Assembly: GCA_023079485.1 (NCBI GenBank)
Contig: CM041108.1
Location: forward strand, 5,733,321-5,797,320
Length of the DNA stretch: 64,000 nt
Direction of reading: 5' to 3'
DNA from: Archilochus colubris
Lineage: Eukaryota; Chordata; Aves; Apodiformes; Trochilidae
Under the pieces are notes generated by a model. The model was not told the DNA's origin. It saw nothing but the letters and a program-made list of their open reading frames with translations, and did not search any database. This document shows positions 48,601 to 54,800 of the stretch, in pieces. The position numbers were made by a program, and so were the translations under genes. Numbering within the stretch: position 1 is the first letter of the stretch; every line of letters starts with the position of its first letter.

Positions 48601-49491
48601 ATATATACTATATATAGTATTATATATAGTATATATAGTATGTATAGATAGTATATATAGTATATATAGTATATATATACTATATATAATATATAGTATA
48701 CTATAATATGCTATATAATACATATTATATAATATGCTATATATTATAAAATGCTGTATATATATAAAATATATATATGCTATATATTACATGTATTATA
48801 TATATAATATATATATTATATATTATGTAACGAATTTTATAAATACAACATATAATAAATATACATTAAATGTAATATATAAATATATATGTAAAAAATC
48901 ATTCTATATATAAATTATATTATATAGAAATTATATAACATATATTTTTAAATTCATATCATTTATTCCAGCCAGGCTGTCTTGGGCACCTCGTTTCTCG
49001 TAGCTCCTCACCCTCCTCTCCTTCCTCTCGCAGGTGACTACTGCAACCTCCCGCTCTACGTCAAGTCCGACGCCTTCTTCCGCAAGGCCGAGGCGCACGA
49101 GGCCTGCCCGGTGGTGCCTCCGCGCGAGGCTTCCATCCGCAACCTGGCCCGCGCCTACCACGCCGGCGGCCGACACCTGACGCTGGAGCCCGGTTCCAAG
49201 CCCCTGGGCCTTCCTCCCCCGGCCTCCGCTGCAACCACCTTACCTCAGAGGACTCTCCCCATGCCCGGCGCCGCCGGCACCGCTGCGGCGCCCTCCGCCA
49301 ACGCCGCCCCGGCCAACCCCACCGCTGCCGCCGCCGCCCCCGAGGTCGCGGGTGCCGGCGAGGCGCGAGTGCCCCCGCACTCCAAAGTTGGGGGTTCCAG
49401 GGACTCGCTCCTAGAAATGAGCACATCGGGCGTGGGCCGGTCTCAAAAACAGGGCGCCGGAGCCTACTCCAAGTCCTACACGCTGGTGTAG
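21513..49491 (+). CDS. DSCAML1: DSCAML1 (DSCAM-like 1), exons from mid Ig2 to stop
   Basis: Thirty exons splice with continuous phase into 1,877 residues (r1 is a Glu codon split with the missing upstream exon). Domain order is: end of Ig2 r1-49, Ig3 50-142, Ig4 143-234, Ig5 235-333, Ig6 334-424, Ig7 425-517, Ig8 518-616, Ig9 617-715, FN3-1 716-814, FN3-2 815-918, FN3-3 919-1019, FN3-4 1020-1117, Ig10 1118-1211, FN3-5 1212-1307, FN3-6 1308-1403, membrane helix about 1422-1442, cytoplasmic tail to 1877 ending YTLV, a class I PDZ ligand. This is exactly the DSCAM family plan; the tail text and the neighbouring CEP164 identify DSCAML1 rather than DSCAM. The family mediates homophilic adhesion and self-avoidance between neurons, notably in retina. 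About 170-180 N-terminal residues are missing because they lie upstream, not because the gene is broken. Human DSCAML1 has 33 exons, so these are probably exons 4-33. Confidence 0.97.
22865..23143 (+). CDS. DSCAML1: DSCAML1 exon, whole Ig3
   Basis: A phase 1-1 exon of 279 bases holding one whole Ig domain: first cysteine in ELPC, tryptophan in RWIKD, second cysteine in GTYIC. The exon is CpG-rich. The 442-base intron after it shows no other feature. Confidence 0.96.
23586..23861 (+). CDS. DSCAML1: DSCAML1 exon, whole Ig4
   Basis: Phase 1-1, 276 bases. Ig landmarks are LSC, IRWYRN and YQCFA; an NET glycosylation sequon lies in the middle. The 465-base intron that follows has no recognisable element. 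Confidence 0.96.
24327..24623 (+). CDS. DSCAML1: DSCAML1 exon, whole Ig5
   Basis: Phase 1-1, 297 bases. Ig landmarks are [13 protein letters not shown] and VYRC; an NVT sequon precedes the last strand. The 1.3 kb intron after it (24,624-25,930) is ordinary GC-rich sequence with C-runs near 24,722 and 25,019. Confidence 0.96.
25931..26203 (+). CDS. DSCAML1: DSCAML1 exon, whole Ig6
   Basis: Phase 1-1, 273 bases, acceptor TATGTAG at 25,930. It has the landmarks INC, IKWYKD and EYLC, and the sequons NIT and NGT. It is almost unchanged from the mammalian protein as I remember it. Confidence 0.96.
26204..28649 (+). other. DSCAML1 intron between Ig6 and Ig7
   Basis: This 2.4 kb intron contains two AT-rich, non-repetitive blocks (about 26,470-26,680 and 28,085-28,325) with TAATGA, ATTAAT and TAATTA motifs set in otherwise GC-rich DNA. 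They resemble conserved non-coding elements, but conservation cannot be judged from one sequence. No exon is supported. Confidence 0.6.
28650..28928 (+). CDS. DSCAML1: DSCAML1 exon, whole Ig7
   Basis: Phase 1-1, 279 bases. Landmarks are IPC, ITWRKD and NYTC (the last also a glycosylation sequon). A short 203-base intron follows. Confidence 0.96.
29132..29251 (+). CDS. DSCAML1: DSCAML1 exon, first part of Ig8
   Basis: Forty codons from VPPRFVVQ to WKHAK, with the first Ig cysteine in LNCS (an NCS sequon). Phase 1-1. It is followed by a 98-base intron. Confidence 0.96.
29350..29526 (+). CDS. DSCAML1: DSCAML1 exon, second part of Ig8
   Basis: Fifty-nine codons from GSGNPQQ to LTVK, with the second cysteine in GYYLC and an NSS sequon. 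It ends one base into an Ile codon before GTGAGT at 29,527. Confidence 0.96.
29527..32831 (+). other. DSCAML1 intron between Ig8 and Ig9
   Basis: A 3.3 kb intron with several AT-rich unique blocks: about 29,585-29,830, 30,060-30,470, 31,925-32,100 and 32,455-32,700. They carry TAATTA, CAATTA and one ATGCAAAT octamer at 32,468-32,475. They look like enhancer-type sequence; nothing in them is coding. Confidence 0.6.
32832..33031 (+). CDS. DSCAML1: DSCAML1 exon, first part of Ig9
   Basis: Enters phase 1 and ends on a codon boundary (…TLK). Landmarks are ELNC and IRWEKGD, with NTT and NCT sequons. A 186-base intron follows. Confidence 0.96.
33218..33314 (+). CDS. DSCAML1: DSCAML1 exon, second part of Ig9
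   Basis: A 97-base exon (LKPADRG to LTVQ) with the second Ig cysteine in FFSC. Its acceptor TTGTAG is preceded by a purine-containing stretch, but the pyrimidine tract just upstream is good. A 114-base intron follows. Confidence 0.94.
33429..33557 (+). CDS. DSCAML1: DSCAML1 exon, first half of FN3-1
   Basis: Forty-three codons beginning [10 protein letters not shown], the usual proline-rich start of an FN3 domain, with the core Trp in NLRWTQ. Phase 1-1. The 382-base intron after it shows nothing distinct. Confidence 0.96.
33940..34107 (+). CDS. DSCAML1: DSCAML1 exon, second half of FN3-1
   Basis: Fifty-six codons (DSWDFK to STEEA) with the FN3 tyrosine in [11 protein letters not shown] and an NIS sequon. 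An 88-base intron follows. Confidence 0.96.
34196..34266 (+). CDS. DSCAML1: DSCAML1 exon, first part of FN3-2
   Basis: A 71-base exon (APDGPPMDV to VTWK) that ends on a codon boundary at Lys. It is one of the shortest exons in the gene and cannot be skipped without a frameshift. Confidence 0.95.
34267..35150 (+). other. DSCAML1 intron inside FN3-2
   Basis: An 884-base intron. About 34,440-34,870 is unique and AT-rich (ATAAAATTGATTATAAAG, TTTGCAATCAA) against GC-rich flanks and has no repeat structure. It is a candidate conserved regulatory element. Confidence 0.55.
35151..35391 (+). CDS. DSCAML1: DSCAML1 exon, main part of FN3-2
   Basis: Eighty codons from APKKELQNG to TTLED. It includes the FN3 motifs GYQIGYRE and YGVVVQAFN, and an NAT sequon. 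Phase 0 to 1. Confidence 0.96.
35392..36316 (+). other. DSCAML1 intron between FN3-2 and FN3-3
   Basis: A 925-base intron. About 35,630-35,965 is unique AT-rich sequence with TTAATTAAG, AATTATATTA and CCTAATTACA. It is flanked by GC-rich DNA and looks like a conserved non-coding element; conservation itself was not tested. Confidence 0.55.
36317..36463 (+). CDS. DSCAML1: DSCAML1 exon, first half of FN3-3
   Basis: Forty-nine codons (VPSQPPENV to YMDG) with the FN3 core Trp in VISWSEPP. It is followed by a 73-base intron, the shortest in the gene here. Confidence 0.96.
36537..36692 (+). CDS. DSCAML1: DSCAML1 exon, second half of FN3-3
   Basis: Fifty-two codons (EWGEMQN to TKED) with NIT and NYS sequons and the FN3 tyrosine in YSVQVLAY. 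It ends one base into an Ile codon. The 741-base intron that follows shows no repeats. Confidence 0.96.
37434..37573 (+). CDS. DSCAML1: DSCAML1 exon, first half of FN3-4
   Basis: Begins IPGPPAGIK and ends SGQP on a codon boundary before GTACGG. The FN3 Trp is in VVSWLPP. The 1.2 kb intron after it has a poly-A run at about 38,000-38,010 and an AT-rich patch beside it, and nothing else I recognise. Confidence 0.96.
38807..38960 (+). CDS. DSCAML1: DSCAML1 exon, second half of FN3-4
   Basis: APSEYETSP to EPAGK, with the FN3 motif [13 protein letters not shown] and an NIS sequon. Phase 0 to 1; an 80-base intron follows. Confidence 0.96.
39041..39158 (+). CDS. DSCAML1: DSCAML1 exon, first half of Ig10
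   Basis: APAKIISFG to WTKD plus two bases of a split Ser. The first Ig cysteine is in RLPC and the Trp in IKWTKD. This Ig domain sits between FN3-4 and FN3-5, the DSCAM family signature. A 77-base intron follows. Confidence 0.96.
39236..39399 (+). CDS. DSCAML1: DSCAML1 exon, second half of Ig10
   Basis: Completes the split Ser and encodes EDSAIPV to LLVQ, with the second cysteine in YYTC and an NGT sequon. An 85-base intron follows. Confidence 0.96.
39485..39583 (+). CDS. DSCAML1: DSCAML1 exon, first part of FN3-5
   Basis: Thirty-three codons, VPPDQPRLT to GSSIRG, with the FN3 Trp in LAWIPGD. Phase 1-1. The 1.26 kb intron that follows includes an AT-rich block with ATTAATTAAAAG at about 40,020-40,195. 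Confidence 0.95.
40847..41035 (+). CDS. DSCAML1: DSCAML1 exon, second part of FN3-5
   Basis: Sixty-three codons, GFVLQYSVD to KTHGR, including the FN3 strand [10 protein letters not shown]. Phase 1-1; followed by an 83-base intron. Confidence 0.96.
41119..41406 (+). CDS. DSCAML1: DSCAML1 exon, whole FN3-6
   Basis: Ninety-six codons (EPSFSKDQ to LDYDG), the membrane-proximal FN3 domain, with NST, NSS and NES sequons and the strand [10 protein letters not shown]. Phase 1-1; followed by an 80-base intron. Confidence 0.96.
41487..41642 (+). CDS. DSCAML1: DSCAML1 exon, transmembrane helix
   Basis: Encodes a short juxtamembrane stalk, one hydrophobic helix beginning [13 protein letters not shown], and a strongly basic stop-transfer segment ([13 protein letters not shown]). 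This orients the Ig/FN part outside and the tail inside the cell. Confidence 0.97.
41716..41990 (-). mobile_element. CR1 LINE fragment (3' end) in DSCAML1 intron
   Basis: The plus-strand text starts AGAATGGTTTGGGCTGGAAG, the reverse complement of the well-known CR1 3' end, and continues through the CR1 features CCCTGCCATGGGCAG and TAACCTAAATCTCCC. The element is on the minus strand, 5'-truncated, diverged and non-coding. Its edge lies about 10 bases from the T-rich tract that serves the next exon. Confidence 0.85.
42033..42063 (+). CDS. DSCAML1: DSCAML1 31-base microexon in cytoplasmic tail
   Basis: Encodes [10 protein letters not shown] plus two bases of a split Ser. The acceptor is preceded by a very long T tract and TCTCCTGCACAG; the donor is GTGGGT. 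Phase 1 to 2, so skipping would shift the frame. The sequence matches the DSCAML1 tail after the basic segment, which supports the exon despite its size. Confidence 0.93.
42338..42456 (+). CDS. DSCAML1: DSCAML1 exon, cytoplasmic tail
   Basis: [17 protein letters not shown] to IKQLG, proximal cytoplasmic tail. Phase 2 to 1. No enzymatic domain; the tail is a docking region. Confidence 0.95.
42657..42809 (+). CDS. DSCAML1: DSCAML1 exon, cytoplasmic tail
   Basis: Fifty-one codons, GDDKATMPV to DIRPGT, cytoplasmic. Phase 1-1, bounded by CCACAG and GTGAGT. The motif [17 protein letters not shown] is typical of the family tail. Confidence 0.95.
43005..43199 (+). CDS. DSCAML1: DSCAML1 exon, cytoplasmic tail
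   Basis: Sixty-five codons, [13 protein letters not shown] to LSQDT, rich in Ser, Thr and Arg. Phase 1-1. Confidence 0.95.
43352..43663 (+). CDS. DSCAML1: DSCAML1 exon, cytoplasmic tail (penultimate)
   Basis: One hundred and four codons, [10 protein letters not shown] to HRASK, including the conserved [17 protein letters not shown] segment and a Ser/Thr-rich stretch. It ends one base into Ser before GTATGTA. The frame stays open past the donor for 50 codons to a stop at 43,813, and two AATAAA signals lie just downstream. Confidence 0.96.
43732..43745 (+). terminator. Two intronic AATAAA signals after penultimate exon
   Basis: AATAAA occurs at 43,732-43,737 and again at 43,740-43,745, 69-82 bases past the donor of the penultimate exon. 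A GT-rich run follows at about 43,828-43,842. They could allow premature polyadenylation; use of these signals is not shown by the sequence alone. Confidence 0.35.
43851..44530. repeat. Pyrimidine-only tract, partly tandem
   Basis: About 680 bases are almost entirely C and T on the plus strand, built from TCTTCC and CCCAT-T words. Part of it is tandem: CATCATCTCATG begins at both 44,121 and 44,209 (88-base period). It is low-complexity intronic DNA able in principle to form triplex (H-DNA). The open frame across it gives a Phe/Leu/Ser/Pro string and is not a gene. Confidence 0.9.
44531..46464. repeat. AT-rich satellite-like array, left arm
   Basis: Diverged tandem words fill this stretch: AAAATCTATxCAAAT near 44,572, 44,674 and 44,813; GTGGCCAAA…CTGGCAC units near 45,140-45,560; and units with GGCACAACCAAG near 45,684, 45,923 and related forms near 46,186 and 46,343. 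The last group is the reverse complement of the unit repeated to the right of 46,465, so this is the left arm of a large imperfect inverted repeat. No open frame in it is credible. Confidence 0.8.
46421..46509. repeat. Centre of inverted repeat, 18-base perfect arms
   Basis: TGTGGGGAGTGTGGCAAC at 46,421-46,438 is exactly the reverse complement of 46,492-46,509, separated by a 53-base spacer. The axis is at about 46,465. Homology continues outward imperfectly on both sides. Confidence 0.9.
46565..47480. repeat. Tandem satellite of about 160-base units, right arm
   Basis: Six units each carry the landmark CAGATTTGC at 46,611, 46,780, 46,946, 47,105, 47,264 and 47,414, so the period is 150-169 bases. 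Each unit reads: CATTAAGACTTGGTTGTGCC, then CAGATTTGCCACTGTTATGC, then a GTTGCCACACTCC segment, then a TATTTGAATAAATTTAAATA tail. Units have diverged from each other, so the array is not freshly made. Confidence 0.9.
47481..48090. repeat. Diverged AT-rich repeat, end of array
   Basis: Further weakly related words continue (AGTGCCAGCACAAGCAAG near 47,660, CAAAATCTAT near 48,034), with a poly-T run at 47,580-47,600. They resemble words at the left end of the array near 44,570-44,820 and 45,900. Confidence 0.6.
48091..48945. repeat. Near-pure A/T tandem array
   Basis: About 850 bases of TATATAGTATAT-type sequence, with almost no G or C apart from periodic single Gs and Cs. The phrase GTATGTATAGATAG recurs at 48,369, 48,500 and 48,638, so the internal period is about 131-138 bases. 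Much of it is self-complementary. Confidence 0.9.
49034..49491 (+). CDS. DSCAML1: DSCAML1 last coding exon, PDZ-ligand C-terminus
   Basis: Starts by completing the split Ser (SDYCNLPLY) and ends at TAG 49,489-49,491. It includes [14 protein letters not shown], an Ala/Pro-rich low-complexity middle, then [16 protein letters not shown] and the terminal SKSYTLV. The last four residues fit a class I PDZ ligand; MAGI-type scaffolds are known partners of DSCAM-family tails. The exon is extremely GC- and CpG-rich, in sharp contrast to the A/T array ending about 90 bases upstream. Confidence 0.97.
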
Positions 49492-49960
49492 GGCGGCAGC
49501 GGAGCCCACCCGCCCGCCACGGACGCTGCTCGTTTCCCTGCGGCATTTCTATTTAATTAACAAACTTGTACATAACGGACTCTTTTGTATAAATGAAGCT
49601 ATTTTCTTCTTCTCCGAACAGAAAAAGAAACCAGGGCACAAAAGAATTTGATGTTACAGATTTAAAAATATAATATATATGTAAGCATATATATATATAT
49701 TTCACATCATTTTGAAAGGGGCACAAGGAAAGACTCAGCGACTTTTTTTTTTTCTTTCTTTTTTCTTTTTTTTTTTTCTTTTTTCCTCCCTGATCTTGTT
49801 GGTGGTTTTGAAAAGGAACGTCTCCGAGACATTGCATGCTGTTTTACTGTTCTGAAAACAACAGGAGTTGCTTCAATTTGCAAATGCTTATGTGTTAATA
49901 CCTTTTTCTATGAAAAAAAACCCAGCGCTGTGTGCAATAAAGGTTATGTTTATACGCGGG
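49492..49960 (+). other. DSCAML1 3' UTR
   Basis: About 470 bases from the stop codon to just past the polyadenylation signal. It contains an (AT)-rich stretch at 49,665-49,700 and a long T/C tract at 49,742-49,790. The end point is inferred from the signal. Confidence 0.7.
49936..49941 (+). terminator. DSCAML1 polyadenylation signal AATAAA
   Basis: AATAAA in the context GTGCAATAAAGG, followed by GTTTATACGCGGGCGTTGTCG. It is the first canonical plus-strand signal after the stop codon. Confidence 0.75.
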
Positions 49961-51875
49961 CGTTGTCGAGCGAGCCGGGCAGCAGCAGGGAAGACCCCAA
50001 ACCCATCCCACAGCCACCACCTGATGCAGCTTCCAGCTGCCTTCCTTACCAAGGATATTTTTATTATTAACAGAGCTGTTGGTTACCCAAACTGCACCTT
50101 CCAGAGGAGATTCTGGTGCCATTCGAGCCCGAAGTCACCACACTTCCATTTCACTGCTGTCTGTAATTTCTAAGGTAGTGTTTTTACCACTTCCCCATAG
50201 AACCATAGAACTGGCTGGGTTGGAAGGGACCTCAGAGATCATCAAGTCCAACCCTTGATCCACTCCCCTTGTGGTTCCCAGCCCATGGCACTCAGTGCCA
50301 CATCCAGGCTCTTTGGAAAGATCTCCAGACACGGAGAATCCACTACTTCCCTGGGCAGCCCATTCCAATGCCTGATCACCCTCTCCAGAAAGAAATTCTT
50401 TCTCATCTCCAACCTAAACCTCCCTGGCACAACTTGAGACCCTGCCCTCTTGTCTTGTTGAAAGTCGTCTGGCAAAAGAGACCAACCCCCACCTGGCTCC
50501 AACCTCCTTTCAGGGAGTTGGCTTGCTACCTGCTGGCTCCATCTCCTCTTTCCTAGGTTTGGGTTTTGTAATTTTTTTTTTTTTTAATGCACAACCCAAA
50601 CCACATGCAAACACAGGGATTGGTGTTCCTGGGGACATTACCTGTGATTTCCATACCTGGCTTGCAGTTCCCTTACCTGCCTGCCCTGTCACCCTGCTCA
50701 GCAGATCCTCCAGTGCCATCTGGTTGTGCCTCCTTAACCCAGTGGAGCTGAGAGTGCCTTGGCAACAGCCTGGCAGCTGCTGATGCCTGAGGCTCAGGAA
50801 ACAAGCTGCTACCACAATTTCTTGTGTCTATTTTTTATCAATTTGGGCAATGATTCTGTAACACTCCGAGCCATCCCGGGTGGAGAGGAGTACACTTAAT
50901 ACAAAGGCTGCAGGAAAGGTGTCAGGGATCATGCCCCAAGTGCCAGGGTTGTTTGTTTTTTTTTTCCACCTATATTTTCACACCCACCAACACCTTCTTT
51001 GCCTGCAAAGCGTTCCTTAGAGACAGAGCATCATGCTTTTGGTGACCAGAGCCATGCCAGAACACAGAAAATGGCCTTTCTCTGCCTGAATCACAGCTTG
51101 AGTAGCTTTGCCACTGCCAGCTGGTTCCTGTGTGCCAGGCAAGAGGATCTGGGTCTAATGTGCTGAGAATTCATGTGAAGAGCAAGGAGGCAGCCTCCAA
51201 CTGCATTCTGCTGCTTCTCCAGCACTTAATTTGCATTTGGGCTTTTTAATATAAATCCCTCTATGCATGAGTTCTCTTACTGATTCAGTTTAAAAAGGTT
51301 TTTGGACACAAAACCCTGGTGAGCTCCCAATGGAGCACACAGAGTGCATGGACTTTGTGCAGCATTTGTACCAGGACCACGAGCAAGGCAATCAAAACAC
51401 TGAAAAGCCTGTCATGCAGCTCTCAGAGAGCCTCTGTGAAGCAGAGCAAGCTTTCTTACCTTAAAACAGGTTATCAAAAGACAGCAGTGATGGACATCAC
51501 AGCCTGCATCAACTCATCCCCAAAATCAGCTCAGTCTTGCCCTGGTTGGTGTTGCCTTCAACCCAGTCAGGCCAGTCCTGCCTCTCCCCGAGCTCAGTGG
51601 AAGGTGCTGACAAGCCAGCTGGCACTGCTCAAGCCTTTTTCTATGGATTTCAGAAACAGTTCAGTGCACGTTAGACTTCAAAAACGTTACATGGCACAGA
51701 TGCTAAACCAAGCCAAGTGCCCACCACCACCTCAAAGCAGTGACCCAGCTGGGCAACCATGCAGCACCTCAGAAACACCAATCCCAGACTTTAAATAGAA
51801 GAGGCAAGAAAAGGCAAGAGTGTTCTGAGCCGGGAGAGTAAGTGGATTAGTAAGATAAAAAGAGGAACAGATTAA
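49961..51875. other. Intergenic region between convergent genes
   Basis: Apart from the CR1 fragment at 50,198-50,555 I see no exon, RNA gene or promoter here. The short open frames do not resemble known proteins. Confidence 0.6.
50198..50555 (-). mobile_element. CR1 LINE fragment with ORF2 C-terminus
   Basis: The plus strand reads CATAGAACCATAGAACTGGC, the reverse complement of a CR1 3' end with its short terminal repeat. On the minus strand the frame 50,242-50,502 encodes text such as RFRLEMRKNFFLERVIRHWN and LPREVVDSP, typical of the C-terminus of CR1 ORF2. The copy is 5'-truncated and lacks the reverse transcriptase core, so it cannot move by itself. Confidence 0.9.
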
Positions 51876-54800
51876 CACCGATTAAAACATCTTTATTGTA
51901 ATGGGCTAGTACAGATTTCCTTCTACATCTTAGCAAGAATTTTCCACCCTCCCTTCCCCAGAACTTACCAGCCCTGGCTTTGTGTAGTTCAAGATGCTCC
52001 AAGTTTCCATCTCCCAGGCACAGGACCCTGGCATCCCCCAGCTCCCAGTGCCCACTGCCCCTCCCCACAGCAGCAGCCTCCCCCCACGGCAGCTAAACAG
52101 GGCACAGAGGAAGGAGGCCAGTCAAGCCAAATGCTGCTTTCAACAGCAAATGGGGAAAAAAAAAAACCCATTGGGCTCATAAATCCAAAGAGAAATCCAC
52201 CCCCTCCCTGCTCACTGCAAACCTCCCTCCATTTCTCTGCTGGCCCAGAGCTCAGAGCTCTCATGTTCCCTCTTCCTCAACACCTCTGCACCCTCCAAAA
52301 GCCAGCACTGGGAAAGGGCTGCAGAAACCTGGGGCAATCTTGGGGTGCTGCCCCTGCCAGGCTGGGAGCAGCAGGGACACTGCCCCAAGGGCTGTCTGCA
52401 GAAGGAGACCAGCTCACCAAGATGGGTCAGGACCAAGAGGGTCTGCAGACTGCTCTGAGCAGTGACCAACACCCATGGAGGAGGATTTACAGCTGCACAT
52501 GTGCCAGGAGCTACAGACCAGAGAGCAGGGGCACCACCACCACGGCCACAAAGCCCGGGGACAGGACAGACAACACGGAGGGACAGCACAGGGCACAAGT
52601 GGCCAAAGTGTCTACTTCTTCTCCTGCTTCTGCTGCTGGTATCTCCTGAAGTGGGTCTGGATGGTGAGGGCTGCCTTCTCAGAAGGGTCACTGAAGAACC
52701 TGCTCTCACTGCTGGCATCGGGGCTCACATTGCCTGGGATAAGAACAAAGCATAGCAGGGAGCTCATCCCATGCCTCTGGCCCTCAAGAGGACCATGAGC
52801 AGGACAGGGCTCTGCTCACCTCCCGGAGTCCAGGCTGACCCCCATGTGCCCATGGACAGGAGGGCTTCGTGACATTACAGAGGTGAAAGAGGCTGGAGAG
52901 GCCACGGCACGAAACCACGACTCTGCCAGCTCCCAGGGAGCATCCCCAGGGCAGAGGGAGCAGGAGGCACAGCCAGGCACAGCCTCCCTGGCAGCCTGAG
53001 CCCTCTGTTTACACAGCTTCCCTCCCCAAAGGCCTCAGCTTCCCCACGTTTAATCACCAAGTATGATACTCACTTACTTTCACACACACAAATAAGATTA
53101 GAAAAGAAGCCCGGCACTGTACAGCAATAAAGCTCTCACACTGACAAATGGGAGCCCTCCCCACCCCACGCTTAATGTGGCATTAGGGAAGTATTGTGAA
53201 ATTCAACAGGAGCTGAATCAAAGCACTCAGCAGCACTCCTGTAAGCGACTGTGTCACTGCTAAGCACCCCCCGAGCAGCCATCAGAAATCCTGGTGCCAG
53301 ATGCTGCTGGATAAACTCTCCACTGTCACCTGAACCCATTCCCATTCACATCCTAAAAGAAATTGCAAAAAAAAAACCCCACAAAGAGTCCTGGTGGGGA
53401 ATTGGCTCCCTCCTGCCCTGCTTAACAAGATACAAGATCACCCATAAGCCCTGCTTGACACAAAAACCCAACACAGAGGCTGGGAAGCCACTGAGGCTTT
53501 CCTCACATCCTGGGTGTGTTTGCACCCTGTCCACTCTGCCTTGGTCAGCAGCACCCAGCCTGGCCCTGTGCTGTCCCACTGGAGCATCCCTACACCTCCC
53601 AGAGCATCCCTCCAATCCCCAGAGCATCTCTCCATCCCCCATTATCCAATTGTCACCCGGCTGCACTGAGAATAGCAGAGCTCAAATCCTCTTTGCTGAG
53701 CACTTGATGGCAGCTGAGAGGCAGAGCCTGGGAGGTAAGAGCCAGGAGATTTTCTGTTGTTCCACCATGAGTTTCCCCAAGTCCTCAGGCAGGGCTGCCT
53801 GCTCCACACTCACCTTTCTCTCCAGAAATGGAGTAGACGCTGTTGTGCCGAGAGCTCCTGCCTCTCTAGAAACGTAGAGAACAAAACCACAACAGAATTA
53901 GTTCTGTACCAGGCCAAGGTGTCCAGAACAGTCCCTTTTACCTGGCTGGGAGTCTCTGAAGGGGATCAGCCAGCCTCACCGAGCTTTCCCCTGTCCACTC
54001 CTTTTGGAAACCTCCAGATATTCCTCATTGTTCCCTAGATGAGCAGTACAGAGCACTGACCAATTCATTCACAACTGTGAGAAGTCCTCCAAGGAGGAGC
54101 AGAAAAGAGCTGTGTTTCACAAGTCAGATCTGAGGTGTGCTGGTAGCACCTTAGGGCAACCACTGGCCCAGGCTGCCTTTCACATCACCTCCAGCACCTG
54201 CCCTGACACTGTCACACCTGGGATGCCAGGTCTGTCTTTCAAGGGAAAGACCCCAACCTGTCCCCCTTGCCTGAGCCTTCTCCTCCCTTTGCATGCCAGC
54301 CCCATGCTGCTCCCCCCTCCCCAGCCCCACAGCACCCCAAGGAGCCCCCCCTCACCTCACTGTCCCGGCTGCTGCGGCGGCTCTGGCTCACACACTGGAT
54401 CTGCCAGGGCAGGGGCTGGTACACCAGGTAGGGCAGGGGCTCTTCATGGAACAGGCTGCTCCCCAGCTGGACACACGGGTTTGCAACGGGTCAGAGGACA
54501 GGAGAGAAGCAGAAGGAGCTGCTGCTCCATACACATCCCCAGTGATCCCAGCCCAGCAGGCATTGCCACTTGTTTTCTGCTCCCCAACAGACAACAGCCC
54601 TAGACAGGAGGGTTTTCTTTCCTCCCTACCCAAAAGAGTTCCAAGGCTCAATGCACACCTTGGCAGCACTTTCTGGCCAGGAGCTGGGCAACCCCAGCCT
54701 GTAAGAACAACCAAACCCACACTCTCCCCCAACCTGCCCTAGTGAGATAACCCCCACACTTCTAGAAATGCAATAGAAAGAAATAAATCCTCCCTGCTGC

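Noticed and set aside
50242..50502. 86-residue minus-strand frame as a host gene
   Set aside because: It is the C-terminal remnant of CR1 ORF2 inside a truncated retrotransposon.
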